Shown here piece by piece: positions 49,814 to 59,215 of a DNA stretch of 64,000 nt. The position numbers were made by a program, and so were the translations under genes. The notes beneath the pieces were generated by a model, which ran no database searches, was not told where the DNA came from, and worked only from the letters and a program-made list of their open reading frames with translations. This stretch comes from Liberibacter crescens BT-1 (GTDB taxonomy: Bacteria; Pseudomonadota; Alphaproteobacteria; Rhizobiales; Rhizobiaceae), in assembly GCF_000325745.1 (NCBI RefSeq), contig NC_019907.1, forward strand, positions 640,001 through 704,000, in the 5' to 3' direction. Every line of letters begins with the position of its first letter. Position 1 is the stretch's first letter.

Positions 49814-50187
49814 TATGCATAAAATATTATGCTTTAGGTGTTGACTTTATATTTATACTTAAAGAATAATATTTGTTACGAATAATCGATACACGAGCTT
49901 CGCCCCCAACATCTTTGGGCCTGATCAAGATAACAAAGACACTTCAGAACAATACCTGTCAACGTTATCGTCTTATCGTTAGAACAGGCGCAGGATGTAT
50001 TAGAGTCCTATGGAGAAGCTATAGGAAATGCTGATTATGTAGGTGTTTCTATTACACAGCCTTCTCTTGTAACAGGCATAAAAATGTGGCTCAGGGACAA
50101 GGCGGAGGTCATGGTATGCGTTTTCAGGGTATTGTTTCGTTTGTGAGAAGAAGAGCCATCAGCCTAGAATAAAGAACAGATAACCGA
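49814..50187. other. Intergenic region with a protein remnant
   Basis: The region holds the repressor operator candidate and, at 49976-50172, a frame (S-L-E-Q-A-Q-D-V-L-E-S-Y-G-E-A-I-G) whose continuation is in the next frame (A-Q-G-Q-G-G-G-H-G-M-R-F-Q-G). It looks like the tail of a decayed phage gene of unknown type. Confidence 0.3.
49817..49832. promoter_or_regulatory. Candidate repressor operator
   Basis: GCATAA-AATA-TTATGC is a perfect inverted repeat three bases upstream of the XRE repressor start codon, a position suited to autoregulation. Confidence 0.4.
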
Positions 50188-50862
50188 CTAAGTTGGTAGC
50201 TTGGCAGTAAACATTGCTACTTTTCCATGTTGTCTTACGCTAATTTTTTTAAAAAAGCGAGATAAGGTTGCTTCAAGATCAGCTAACGTATCGTGCTGAT
50301 TATCAAAAATTCCTTTTTTATTATAAAGATTCATTAATCTACAGCCTAGCCAGTTATGGATAACTTGGTCTCCAAGAATGGTAGCGCCGTATAGCGTACC
50401 GTTTGCAGTTAAGTGTTGACGCAGAAAATCAAATACCGCTGCTGCTTTTATAGGCATATTGCCTGGCAGGCAGTGGAGTAAGTAGAAAAGAGAAATGGAT
50501 TCGAACTTTTGATTTCCTAGTTTCTCAGTAGGATTAAGAATATCTTCTTGTATTAATAAAGGCTGAAAATGCTTAATTCGGTTGCGTGTTGCCTCAAGGC
50601 TGTTGTAGTTTAAGTCGAATAAAGCAATCTTTTGTTCTTTGAACAAGAAACTATGTGCCAAATAATAGCCAGTGCCGACTCCTACATCGAGATGGTTTGC
50701 ACTGAGGTATTTTTGGAAGAAAGGAAGTAACACTGAACTTGTTGGACACCGCCATACGTACGAATTAGAAAACCCGAGCACCCACCAGTCGTATATTTTC
50801 AAGGTTAGCGGTGAGTAAACGGCTGAGCCGTTTTGAGTATCGTGATTTAACTTTCTTTGCAT
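50188..50862 (-). CDS. Class I SAM-dependent methyltransferase
   Basis: The 224-residue product has the Rossmann motif I H-L-D-V-G-V-G-T-G-Y, an acidic post-I end I-A-L-F-D-L-N and motif IV-like F-Y-L-L-H-C-L-P-G. The N-terminal Y-S-P-L-T-L-K-I-Y-D-W-W-V-L-G-F-S-N is typical of a small-molecule methyltransferase group found scattered in bacteria and fungi. The substrate is unknown. Its isolated place in the phage-remnant island suggests transfer. Confidence 0.8.
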   Translation of the reverse strand: MQRKLNHDTQNGSAVYSPLTLKIYDWWVLGFSNSYVWRCPTSSVLLPFFQKYLSANHLDVGVGTGYYLAHSFLFKEQKIALFDLNYNSLEATRNRIKHFQPLLIQEDILNPTEKLGNQKFESISLFYLLHCLPGNMPIKAAAVFDFLRQHLTANGTLYGATILGDQVIHNWLGCRLMNLYNKKGIFDNQHDTLADLEATLSRFFKKISVRQHGKVAMFTAKLPT

Positions 50863-51092
50863 AATAGATGTTTCCTAATATATAAAAACATATGAAAAAG
50901 AGAATTTTTATTGAGTTCAATATTTTTCATGTAGTAGTAATTAATATTTGTATGTAATATTGATTATTATATACTTTAAATCGAGTAAAATCTTACTGTA
51001 CACGCACGATTGTTTTGGATAACTGGGTGGTGGTATGAATTTTTGTTTGTACGCCAAAAGTGACTGGTAGGGATTGCATCAGTGCGTAAGGT

Positions 51093-51410
51093 TTAAATCC
51101 AATGAAAGCCTTTTGCCATGAGTCCAGCCAGACCAAGGGCGACAGCGATGAGAGCACCGAAGGTAAGGATGAGATTATATTTCATCTCGGTGAGTAGATC
51201 ATTTCTGGTACTGGAAATTTCCTTGGATAAACGATTCTCTACATGAGAGATTTCGGTTCTGACTTCTGCTATTTCAGTACGTACGTTTGCTATCCGAATA
51301 AAAAGCATTGAGAAGGTTAGGAATAAAAGACCAGAAGGATACCTGAAGATTATATCCTCGTTGGTTCCTGCCATTTTAAAGGTTTCTGGAGACGAAGATG
51401 GTTCTGCCAT
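51093..51410 (-). CDS. Small coiled-coil membrane protein (phage-type)
   Basis: The 105-residue product has a hydrophobic stretch at about 27-40, a short coiled coil (about 42-75, repeated V-R-T-E-I) and a C-terminal membrane helix (about 80-98). The layout is like the coiled-coil/anchor protein at 47547. It is divergent from the terminase fragment by 29 bp. The function is unknown. Confidence 0.5.
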   Translation of the reverse strand: MAEPSSSPETFKMAGTNEDIIFRYPSGLLFLTFSMLFIRIANVRTEIAEVRTEISHVENRLSKEISSTRNDLLTEMKYNLILTFGALIAVALGLAGLMAKGFHWI

Positions 51411-51439
51411 AAAGCATATTCACAGGATAGAGAGAATAG

Positions 51440-51995
51440 TTGTCAAACCTGAGCATAAAGACGGCTGAGGCTTTTAAAGCATTGCTGGCGCCTGCGCCGT
51501 ATAAGGGTATTTATGGGGGACGTGGTTCAGGGAAGTCACATTTTTTTGCAGAGCTTTTGGTTGAGGATCATTTATTAACCCCTGGACTTTTATCTGTTTG
51601 TGTTCGAGAGGTTCAGAAGTCACTTGAACAATCGGCGAAACGTCTGATTGAGAAGAAGCTTGTTGATTTTGGATTGGGAGCAAAACACGGCTTCAAGGTT
51701 TTTCGGGATCGTATACAGACTCCAGGCGATGGATTGATTATCTTTCAGGGTCTTCAGGATCATACGGCGGAGTCAATCAAATCACTGGAAGGGCTTTGAT
51801 GCACATGTCTACAAGGACACTGCAGGTCTTCTAACCATTGGCTATGGTCATCTGATAAAGCCAGGAGAACATTTTACCACGATTACCAGAGAGCAGGCGG
51901 AAGAGCTTCTTCAAAAGGAACTTCGTGAGCTGGAAACACTGAAGGTTCTTCCTGAAGAAATAGAAATCAAAATCCCGTTTCCGGTTTACGATTAA
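51440..51995 (+). pseudogene. Chimeric phage remnant: terminase large subunit joined to endolysin
   Basis: From TTG 51440, codons encode the N-terminus of a PBSX-type terminase (Walker A G-G-R-G-S-G-K-S, then C-V-R-E-V-Q-K-S-L). At K-S-L-E-G the frame stops. One base out of register the sequence continues F-D-A-H-V-Y-K-D, L-T-I-G-Y-G-H and E-Q-A-E-E-L-L, a phage lysozyme (endolysin). It then runs into L-P-E-E-I ... F-P-V-Y-D, the opening of a papain-like protease, and a stop at 51993-51995. Three unrelated genes have been fused by deletions, probably through short shared sequence. Confidence 0.7.
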
Positions 51996-52407
51996 GGCAG
52001 GATTGGTTCTTGCGGGCTCAAAACCGGTAACCCAACCTTCTGCACAAGCCTATAAGGATGCCAGAAAATACGAGATAAGCAGTTACAGTCGTGTGAAGCA
52101 GAACCTTTATCATCTGCAATCCTGTCTGGCTTCTGGTCATCCATTCACGTTTGGGTTTAACGTTTTTGATAACTGGTACAGGAAACCTCTTGCAACTGTT
52201 ATCCCTCTTCCTGCCTCGGATTCAAAAATTATTGGTGGACATGCTGTTCTCTGTGTGGGCTATGACAATAAAAAGCAACTGTTCAAGTTCCGCAACTCAT
52301 GGGGAGAAAATATAGGTGAAAAAGGATACTTCTATATGCCTTATGCCTATATCCTTGACACGAAGATTTGTAGCGACTTCTGGATGATCAAGGCTGTAAA
52401 AGATTAA
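51996..52407 (+). pseudogene. Papain-like (C1A) cysteine protease, C-terminal fragment
   Basis: Directly after the stop, the same frame reads G-R-I-G-S-C, the motif around the catalytic Cys of C1A proteases. The frame then shifts to a frame that is open from 52003. That part has the catalytic His (G-G-H-A-V-L-C-V-G-Y-D) and Asn (R-N-S-W-G) regions and ends A-S-D-F-W-type (C-S-D-F-W-M-I). The region between Cys and about 60 residues before His is deleted. It is not expected to be active. Confidence 0.65.
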
Positions 52408-52509
52408 GAATTATACCATTTCCTGCTTCCTTCTCTGATAACAATAAAGGATGCGGGAAATGACCAAAAAGTCTTACCTTTTTAGGTGCGACTAAACAGA
52501 TGATGAAAG

Positions 52510-52531
52510 CCTTGAAAATCAAGGGGTTTTA
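52510..52531. repeat. Possible attachment-site half (pairs with 45731-45751)
   Basis: This 22-base sequence matches the copy beside the integrase tail with two substitutions and one indel. It also contains CCTTGA-AAA-TCAAGG followed by GGTTTT, so it may be a terminator behind the protease remnant. Confidence 0.35.
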
Positions 52532-52608
52532 ATTGAAAGAATATTAATATATAAAAATTAATCATGCAACAAATGCTCTAATTATGGATTCTTGAAAAGA
52601 AAAAAGAG

Positions 52609-53382
52609 ATGGATAGTATAATAAAATTTCCCTTTTTAATTTTTAGTACTCAGGAGAAAATGAATGATTATCATGCTGACGATATGAAGCATGGAGATAT
52701 CAGCGAAGAGGAGATGAAAGAAAATTATAGGCTGATTTTTTTCTCAAGAAAGATCAACCCGTATTTAACAGAAGATAAAATTGCCAGCGCTAAGATTTTA
52801 TTCGAAGAATTTCGTAAACTTTCGCATTTTTTTTCGTTTTACGGAAAATATAAACAGATCATTCTTAAAATGATTGATCATATGGAGGAAAATACCCAGT
52901 CTATTTTTACAGATCCTTTGATAAACAAGGGATTAAGCGAACACCAAGGGATATCCCTGATATTACAAAAAATAGAACAAACAATTTGTGAAAACATTAA
53001 TTGGGAGAAAAAAATTATAGAGAGAGATAAGAAAGACAAAATAATCTCTTCTCTTTCACAGATCAATGTTCCACATTTTAATAGATTATGTGATTTTATT
53101 AATGGCTTGGCAATATGCATTCATGACATATGGTCCTTGCGTATAACAATAGAATCTCTTGATATAACAGAAAGGAGTTTTGCTGCAAACATTTCTTTCT
53201 GGGCACAAGATCATTTCGGGCTTGATGATGGTGATATACAAAACAAATTGTATCATCTTTTCAGAATTTTTAGAATATGGTTTTTACTTCAAAGATGGGA
53301 TCAATATGATTATAAGCCGTTTATCACAGAAATGAATTTTAAGAAAACAATTCATGGATCCATTGGATATGAACAACAGTAA
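52609..53382 (+). CDS. DUF3289 family protein
   Basis: The 257-residue product carries the DUF3289 landmarks: A-D-D-M-K-H-G-D-I near residue 24, F-S-R-K-I-N-P-Y, a central helical region, then N-G-L-A-I-C-I-H-D, Q-D-H-F-G-L-D-D-G-D-I and F-R-I-W-F-L-L-Q-R-W ... Y-K-P-F-I-T-E-M. The family is known mainly from gammaproteobacteria, often near secretion-system effectors. Its activity is not established. There is no signal peptide. Its place beside phage debris suggests lateral transfer. Confidence 0.75.
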   Translation: MDSIIKFPFLIFSTQEKMNDYHADDMKHGDISEEEMKENYRLIFFSRKINPYLTEDKIASAKILFEEFRKLSHFFSFYGKYKQIILKMIDHMEENTQSIFTDPLINKGLSEHQGISLILQKIEQTICENINWEKKIIERDKKDKIISSLSQINVPHFNRLCDFINGLAICIHDIWSLRITIESLDITERSFAANISFWAQDHFGLDDGDIQNKLYHLFRIFRIWFLLQRWDQYDYKPFITEMNFKKTIHGSIGYEQQ

Positions 53383-53571
53383 ATGCAGTTTCTCTAGAGA
53401 ACTATTGTTGTATTAATCAGGTTGCGTGTTGAAATTATCCTCCTAAAACTCTTCTTGTCTAATACCTTTAAACATTGTTTCGGCATAAATAAGGGAAAAC
53501 TATATTCATATAAAGAACCAGATGAATATAGTTCATCGACATTCCATATTTTAAACAGATAGAGAAGATAT

Positions 53572-54132
53572 ATGTTTCATTACAGGAGCATTTTAAATGC
53601 AAGGCATTTAAAAGGATATGATTATGACTATAATTCCTATTTTAAAAAAACAGTCAAACCTGGACTGGAAGAGAACATTGCAAGTCTACAAAAGACATTT
53701 GACTACATTAATAAAAAGATTACCGATTTGGATAAGGATATAAATTTCCTAAGACAGAAAAATCCTAAAATTTGCAAGACAATTATTAAAGATTGTCTCA
53801 GAGAAATGATCGTATCTGGCATGAGTATTTCTAAAACTCTTATAGAACTAAATTCAAGTGAGATTGAAGAAGGATATCTTTTTTGTCTTCAAGAATTATC
53901 TTCTGAAGCTTTGGTAAAGGTTACAGAAGATCTTATTAATGATTTATATAGCAATGAATCATGTATAGATAGGGGTATTATTCCTATCCCTTCTGGGATT
54001 GCGTATCTCATTCGAAAGGAAGAAAAAAATCTTTATCCTGCTATTGGCTGTTTTCATGATATGAGAGTTGATCTTTGCAAGGTAAGAAACGATGTTGTCT
54101 ATATGTTGGAAGAGTTACGTTCAAAGAAATAG
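53572..54132 (+). CDS. Hypothetical helical protein
   Basis: The 186-residue product is mostly helical and charged, with a likely coiled coil at about 32-62. No signal peptide, membrane segment or known motif was recognised. AGAAG precedes the ATG. It follows the DUF3289 gene by 189 bp on the same strand. If DUF3289 were a toxin or effector, this could be its partner, but nothing in the sequence shows that. Confidence 0.55.
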   Translation: MFHYRSILNARHLKGYDYDYNSYFKKTVKPGLEENIASLQKTFDYINKKITDLDKDINFLRQKNPKICKTIIKDCLREMIVSGMSISKTLIELNSSEIEEGYLFCLQELSSEALVKVTEDLINDLYSNESCIDRGIIPIPSGIAYLIRKEEKNLYPAIGCFHDMRVDLCKVRNDVVYMLEELRSKK

Positions 54133-54671
54133 AAAGTATAAATAACAATCTGAGAAGAAAAATAAACCGTTCTTTATGTGTATGTGCCCAGATAATGAAT
54201 GTGACGTTTTCTTTTTAATCATAAAAAAGACACAATCTATATTACATTTTAGCCCTTTAAGGCTGGTGTATGAAGTAAGATCGAAGATTAAAGTTATTGA
54301 ATTTAATTGCTGTTAACACCACTATCAAAAAGACTTCTGAGTAGAAAAAGTTACCGTTTTTATTTAGTACGTTTTTAATCTATATACAATATAAAACGAG
54401 TTTGAATAAAGTTAATCTTAAAACTTTTACTAAAGCAAATGACGCTCACTTATGAAGCTTGATTTTATACACAGTTTAAAAAACATGCACATAACATATT
54501 AAAAAGCTCTACAAAAAGAAACTTTATAAAGCGTTAATTACTTATTAACCTAATGCTACCATAGGATACTGGAAAAAGCAACAATATTTTCAACCATAAG
54601 TAAATTATTTTAAATAAATATTAACAATTTTATTCAAAAATCAATTTTTTAATAAAATGCAGGAGAATAAA
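54133..54671. other. AT-rich intergenic region closing the island
   Basis: No coding frame, hairpin with T run or tRNA was found. It should contain the rlpA promoter; AGGAG at 54661-54665 is the rlpA ribosome site. Confidence 0.35.
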
Positions 54672-55447
54672 TTGAAAGTATCTGCTTCTTTTATTAATTT
54701 TTTTAAAAAAATTACTATTTTTTTATTTCTTTTAGTATTACTTCTTGTTCTTCAACATACATGCAAAGAAAAAAAATAGCACGTAAAGAATACTTTTCTT
54801 CTAAGGAATATGGTGTGAAGCCAAGTGAGCGTGTATATTATGGACGAAATATTCCTAAAGGAGGAGGGTATCATATGGTTGGAAAACCATATAATATCAG
54901 GGGTATTTGGTATAAACCTCACGAAGATTTAAACTATGATAAAATAGGTATGGCTTCATGGTATGGAGAATCCTTTCATGGTCGCTTAACAGCAAATGGA
55001 GAAATTTATGATAAAAATTATCCTTCTGCTGCACACCCAACATTTCCTTTACCCAGTTATGCTCGTGTTACAAGTCTTGAAACGGGCTCATCTCTAATTG
55101 TTCGTGTTAATGATCGCGGACCATATTATAGAGGAAGAATAATTGATCTTTCTCATAAGGCAGCAGAACTGCTTAGCATACAAAATAAAGGTGTTGGTAT
55201 GATGCGTGTGACATACTTAGGGAAGGCTAGATTGGATGGAAAAGATAAAAAATTTCTTTTATCTTCTTTCAAGAAGAATAATGGTTCAATCAAACTTTCC
55301 TTGCCAAAAGAGTTAAGTCATCATTTCAATGTAGGTTTACCAAATAAATTTTCGAGTTTAGCTGCTAATAATTTTCCTATACTAGTAACAAATGCTCCTA
55401 TTCCATTAAAACGTCCTGATATCTCACAAAATTTAAGTAAATATTAA
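54672..55447 (+). CDS. rlpA: RlpA-like septal/cell-wall protein, frameshifted as sequenced
   Basis: The double-psi beta-barrel domain (about 90-180) shows A-S-W-Y-G-E-S-F-H-G-R-L-T-A-N-G-E and V-R-V-N-D-R-G-P-Y, the RlpA signature; homologues are lytic transglycosylases of naked peptidoglycan. A TTG at 54672 with AGGAG starts a signal/anchor segment (F-L-F-L-L-V-L-L-L-V-L). An A8 tract (54769-54776) then breaks the frame. One more A joins it to the domain (K-E-K-K-I-A-R-K-E-Y), giving about 258 residues. Without it the domain would start at 54761 and lack an export signal. Confidence 0.82.
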
Positions 55448-55637
55448 TTATGACTTTTCAGTAAGCTTTTAGAAACTTTTAGAGAAATATATGTGAAAAC
55501 TTATGCCGCGTCGTATATTTAAAGATAAGAGTAAAAATGTCCTCTTATGCAGGAATCATAAATTAGATTCTTGAAAAGAACAAAAACAGATTTCTGGATA
55601 AAATAAATCTTTGTGGTATCAAAAGAAGGTAACTGAT

Positions 55638-56432
55638 ATGCTTCAGTATCTTGATTTTCTTGGTTATGTACTTGAGAATGGCTCCGATCGTTTGGATCGT
55701 ACTTCTACTGGTACACGTGGTATTTTTGGCTATCAAATGCGGTTTGATTTATCACAAGGATTTCCTTTGCTAACTACAAAAAAGCTTCATATCAAATCTA
55801 TTATCTATGAGCTTTTGTGGTTTTTAAAAGGGGACAGTAACATTGAATATCTTAAAAGGAATGGCGTGACCATATGGAATGAATGGGCTGATGAGACTGG
55901 TGATCTTGGCCCTGTTTATGGAGTTCAGTGGCGTTCCTGGCCTGATTATTGTAATGGTACTATTGATCAAATCTCTTCTGTGATTCACAATTTAATAACC
56001 GATCCGTATTCACGTCGTCATGTTGTGTCTGCCTGGAATGTATCATTACTAAATAAAATGGCTTTGCCTCCTTGTCATTGTTTGTTTCAATTTTATATTG
56101 ATCAGAATAAATTATCTTGTCAGCTTTATCAACGCTCAGGGGATATTTTTCTTGGAATACCATTTAATATAGCATCGTATTCATTGTTAACAATCATGGT
56201 GGCGCATGTATTAGGATTAAAGCTAGGTGAATTCATTCATACACTTGGTGATGCCCATTTGTACAAAAATCATTTTGATCAAGCCAGGTTGCAACTTTCT
56301 AGACTTCCTGGCTCTTTACCAATTATGAAACTTAATCCTGATATTAAAAACATTTTTGATTTTCAATATGAAGATTTTATCTTAGAAGGCTATAGACCCC
56401 AAGGAGCTATTCCTGCAGTGGTATCAGTATGA
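55638..56432 (+). CDS. thyA: Thymidylate synthase
   Basis: The enzyme makes dTMP from dUMP using methylene-THF. The 264-residue length equals E. coli ThyA. The catalytic Cys falls at residue 146 in L-P-P-C-H-C, with R-T-S-T-G-T-R near the N-terminus and Q-R-S-G-D-I-F-L-G and H-T-L-G-D-A-H-L-Y later. GAAGG eight bases before the ATG at 55638 supports that start. It overlaps folA by four bases, coupling dTMP synthesis with regeneration of THF. Confidence 0.96.
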   Translation: MLQYLDFLGYVLENGSDRLDRTSTGTRGIFGYQMRFDLSQGFPLLTTKKLHIKSIIYELLWFLKGDSNIEYLKRNGVTIWNEWADETGDLGPVYGVQWRSWPDYCNGTIDQISSVIHNLITDPYSRRHVVSAWNVSLLNKMALPPCHCLFQFYIDQNKLSCQLYQRSGDIFLGIPFNIASYSLLTIMVAHVLGLKLGEFIHTLGDAHLYKNHFDQARLQLSRLPGSLPIMKLNPDIKNIFDFQYEDFILEGYRPQGAIPAVVSV

Positions 56433-56938
56433 ATAACTTTCCAGAAATTATAATCATAGCTGCAGTGGCACGTAATGGAGTGATTGGTCAAAAAGGAAAG
56501 ATTCCTTGGAGACTTTCCACTGATATGAAGCGGTTTAAGTCTCTTACCATTGGTAAGCCAATTATTATGGGACACAAGACGTTACAATCCATAGGAAAGC
56601 CTTTGCCAGAAAGACATAATATTATCGTGACACGTAATCAATCTTTAATCCTTAAGGATATAGAAATTGCTTTTTCTATCAAAGATGCTTTGGATATTGC
56701 GTTTAAAAAAGATACAGATAAAATATTTATTATAGGTGGAGGACAAATATATGCTCAGGTTATAGATATCGCAACAGTTTTACAAATCACATATATAGAT
56801 TCTGATATTCAGGGTGATGTATTCTTTCCTCCGATTAACCCACATTGTTGGCAAAAAATAGAAGAGCTTTTTTTCCCTGTAGGAAAAGATGATTCCTATC
56901 CTACAAGGTTTACAACATATAAAAGATGCTGTACATAG
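56429..56938 (+). CDS. folA: Dihydrofolate reductase
   Basis: The enzyme reduces DHF to THF. The 169-residue product shows [21 protein letters not shown] (active-site acidic residue), I-M-G-H-K-T and I-I-G-G-G-Q-I-Y. It overlaps thyA by ATGA, so the pair is translationally coupled; hflK follows after 128 bp. Confidence 0.95.
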   Translation: MNNFPEIIIIAAVARNGVIGQKGKIPWRLSTDMKRFKSLTIGKPIIMGHKTLQSIGKPLPERHNIIVTRNQSLILKDIEIAFSIKDALDIAFKKDTDKIFIIGGGQIYAQVIDIATVLQITYIDSDIQGDVFFPPINPHCWQKIEELFFPVGKDDSYPTRFTTYKRCCT

Positions 56939-57066
56939 AAATGAAGAAATTTTTATGTGATCTATGTTTTCGTCTAGATGTTTTAAAATTTAGATGTTAT
57001 ACGTGCTTTATTTAATTATTTTAACGATTATCAATATTAAATGAAGTAAACTTTTAAGAGGTATTA

Positions 57067-58140
57067 ATGCCTTGGAGCAATCAAAGTGGCGATAATGGAG
57101 GGCCTTGGGGTTCTCATAAGCCAAGCAATCCGCATGGGAATGTTTCGCAGCAAGATTTAGAAAAAATTATAAAAAGTATAAAGAATCAGTTTAAACAAAT
57201 TTTTCCTTTTGGTTTTAATGGAGGAGTTCCGTTACTTATTATTGCTTTTTTTCTTATCTTTTGGGGAAGTCAGTCTATATATACTGTTCAACCTGACGAG
57301 CGGGCTGTTGAAATGCGTTTTGGTAAGCCAAAAAAAGATATTTATATGCCAGGCCTTCATTTAATGTTGTGGCCTATTGATAATGTTGAAATTGTTAAAG
57401 TTATAGAACGACAGAAAAACATAGGTGGAGAGAGAAAGAATAATTCAACAGAAGGGTTAATGCTTTCAGGCGACCAAAATATAGTGAATGTTCAGTTTTC
57501 TGTTTTGTATATGGTTAATGATCCACGTGCATATTTATTTAATGTAGAAAATCCGACAGAAACATTGAAGCAAGTAGCAGAAAGTGCCATGAGAGAAGTG
57601 GTAGGAAGACGTCCAGCTCTTGATATTTTTCGTGCGAACCGACAGCAGGTATCTTTAGAAGTAAAAAACGTAATTCAAGATACTCTTAACATATACAAAT
57701 CTGGAATTTTAATAAATGCAGTCTCTATTGAAGATGCTGCTCCTCCCCGTGAGGTTGCAGATGCTTTTGATGAAGTGCAGCGTGCAGAACAAGATGAAGA
57801 TCGTTTTGTTGAAGAGGCTAATAAGTATAAAAACCAGAAACTTGGTCTTTCTCGAGGAGAGGCAGCCCGTATACGCGAATCTTCTATTGCATATAAGAAT
57901 AGGGTTGTTAAGGAAGCCGAAGGTGAAGCGGAGCGCTTTATATCAATATATAATCAATATTTGAAAGCTCCTGATATAACACGACAACGTATCTATATTG
58001 AAACTATGGAAGAGGTTTTAAAGAAATCAAATAAAATAATTATTGATAATAATCAATCTGTTATTCCTTATTTACCCCTCAATGAAGTTTTCCCTCAAAT
58101 TCGTAAAAAAGTAGAAGGAGGTACACGTAATGTTGAATAG
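57067..58140 (+). CDS. hflK: FtsH protease modulator HflK
   Basis: This SPFH/band-7 membrane protein forms a cage with HflC around FtsH. The 357-residue product has a Gly/Asn-rich cytoplasmic N-terminus (W-S-N-Q-S-G-D-N-G-G-P-W-G), a membrane helix at about 57-74 and the SPFH domain beginning V-Q-P-D-E-R-A-V-E-M-R-F-G-K. A charged coiled-coil tail contains Y-K-N-R-V-V-K-E-A-E-G-E-A-E-R-F. The stop overlaps the hflC start. Confidence 0.95.
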   Translation: MPWSNQSGDNGGPWGSHKPSNPHGNVSQQDLEKIIKSIKNQFKQIFPFGFNGGVPLLIIAFFLIFWGSQSIYTVQPDERAVEMRFGKPKKDIYMPGLHLMLWPIDNVEIVKVIERQKNIGGERKNNSTEGLMLSGDQNIVNVQFSVLYMVNDPRAYLFNVENPTETLKQVAESAMREVVGRRPALDIFRANRQQVSLEVKNVIQDTLNIYKSGILINAVSIEDAAPPREVADAFDEVQRAEQDEDRFVEEANKYKNQKLGLSRGEAARIRESSIAYKNRVVKEAEGEAERFISIYNQYLKAPDITRQRIYIETMEEVLKKSNKIIIDNNQSVIPYLPLNEVFPQIRKKVEGGTRNVE

Positions 58141-59047
58141 ACTTCCTGCTATTTTCATTATTTTTTTACTAACCGCATCTTTTTTGTTGTATTCATCAAT
58201 ATTCATTATTAATCCTCGCGAGCAGGCTATTATTGTAAGATTTGGAAAAATATATTCAGTTAAGACAGAGCCAGGGATTTACTTTAAAATGCCTTTTGCT
58301 TTTATGGATGCTGATAATATACAATATCTTCCAAAGCAGGTTTTGCGTCTAGATCTTGATAATATGCGTGTACAAGTTTCAGATGGTAAATTTTATGAGG
58401 TTGATGCTTTTGTAGTTTATCGTATAGCGGATGCGCGTCTATTCCGTGAATCTGTTTCTGGTGATCGTAATGCAGCAGAATCTCGTTTACGCACACGTCT
58501 TGATTCTGCCTTGCGACGTGTTTATGGTTTGCGTAAATTTGAAGTGGCATTATCTAAACAACGTAGTGACATGATGATTGATGTCCGTAATGATATTATT
58601 GGAGATGCAGAAAAATTGGGATTGATGATTGAGGATGTACGTATACGGCGTACTGACCTTACACAGGAAGTATCTCAACAAACTTATGATCGTATGAAGG
58701 CTGAACGTCTTGCTGAAGCAGAATTCATTCGTTCTCGCGGTAAAGAAAAAAGTCAACGTTATCGGTCTATAGCAGATCGAGAAGCTATTGAAATCATCGC
58801 TGATGCTCAGCGTGATTCAGAAATAAATAGAGGTCAAGGAGATGCTGAACGTACCCGACTCTTTTCTGATGCGTTCAGAAGAGATCCTGCTTTTTTTGAT
58901 TTTTATCGTTCGATGAAAGCATATATCAATGCACTTTCCTCTTCTGAAACTTCATTTGTTCTTTCTCCTAATTCTCAATTTTTTAAATATTTAAATGTTC
59001 CATCAGAAAGTAAAAAACCTCTTTCACTTTCTAAGTTTAAAGATTAA
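58130..59047 (+). CDS. hflC: FtsH protease modulator HflC
   Basis: This is the partner of HflK. The 305-residue product has an N-terminal membrane helix (about 5-27), the SPFH domain opening I-N-P-R-E-Q-A-I-I-V-R-F-G-K and R-M-K-A-E-R-L-A-E-A in the coiled-coil part. It overlaps hflK by 11 bp. In rhizobia a DUF2065 gene and a DegP-type protease usually follow; here the next gene is serB, on the opposite strand. Confidence 0.95.
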   Translation: MLNRLPAIFIIFLLTASFLLYSSIFIINPREQAIIVRFGKIYSVKTEPGIYFKMPFAFMDADNIQYLPKQVLRLDLDNMRVQVSDGKFYEVDAFVVYRIADARLFRESVSGDRNAAESRLRTRLDSALRRVYGLRKFEVALSKQRSDMMIDVRNDIIGDAEKLGLMIEDVRIRRTDLTQEVSQQTYDRMKAERLAEAEFIRSRGKEKSQRYRSIADREAIEIIADAQRDSEINRGQGDAERTRLFSDAFRRDPAFFDFYRSMKAYINALSSSETSFVLSPNSQFFKYLNVPSESKKPLSLSKFKD

Positions 59048-59215
59048 TGAAATGTAAGATTTTAAATTTTTTGTTGAGCCTGTAATAATTATTAATGTTT
59101 TAATTCTCAATTATTTAGTTTTTTTAATATAAGTAGATTGCTTTATGACTTTCTATTATTAAAAATAAATAGATACACAAAACAAATAGGATAATTATGT
59201 GTAGTAGACATTAAT

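Noticed and set aside
53572-54132. Calling the ORF after DUF3289 an immunity protein
   Set aside because: Only adjacency supports it; no family resemblance was seen, so it is left hypothetical.
45546-54671. tRNA gene at the island border
   Set aside because: No cloverleaf with a T-loop consensus was seen at either end of the island; the rest of the window was scanned by eye with the same result.
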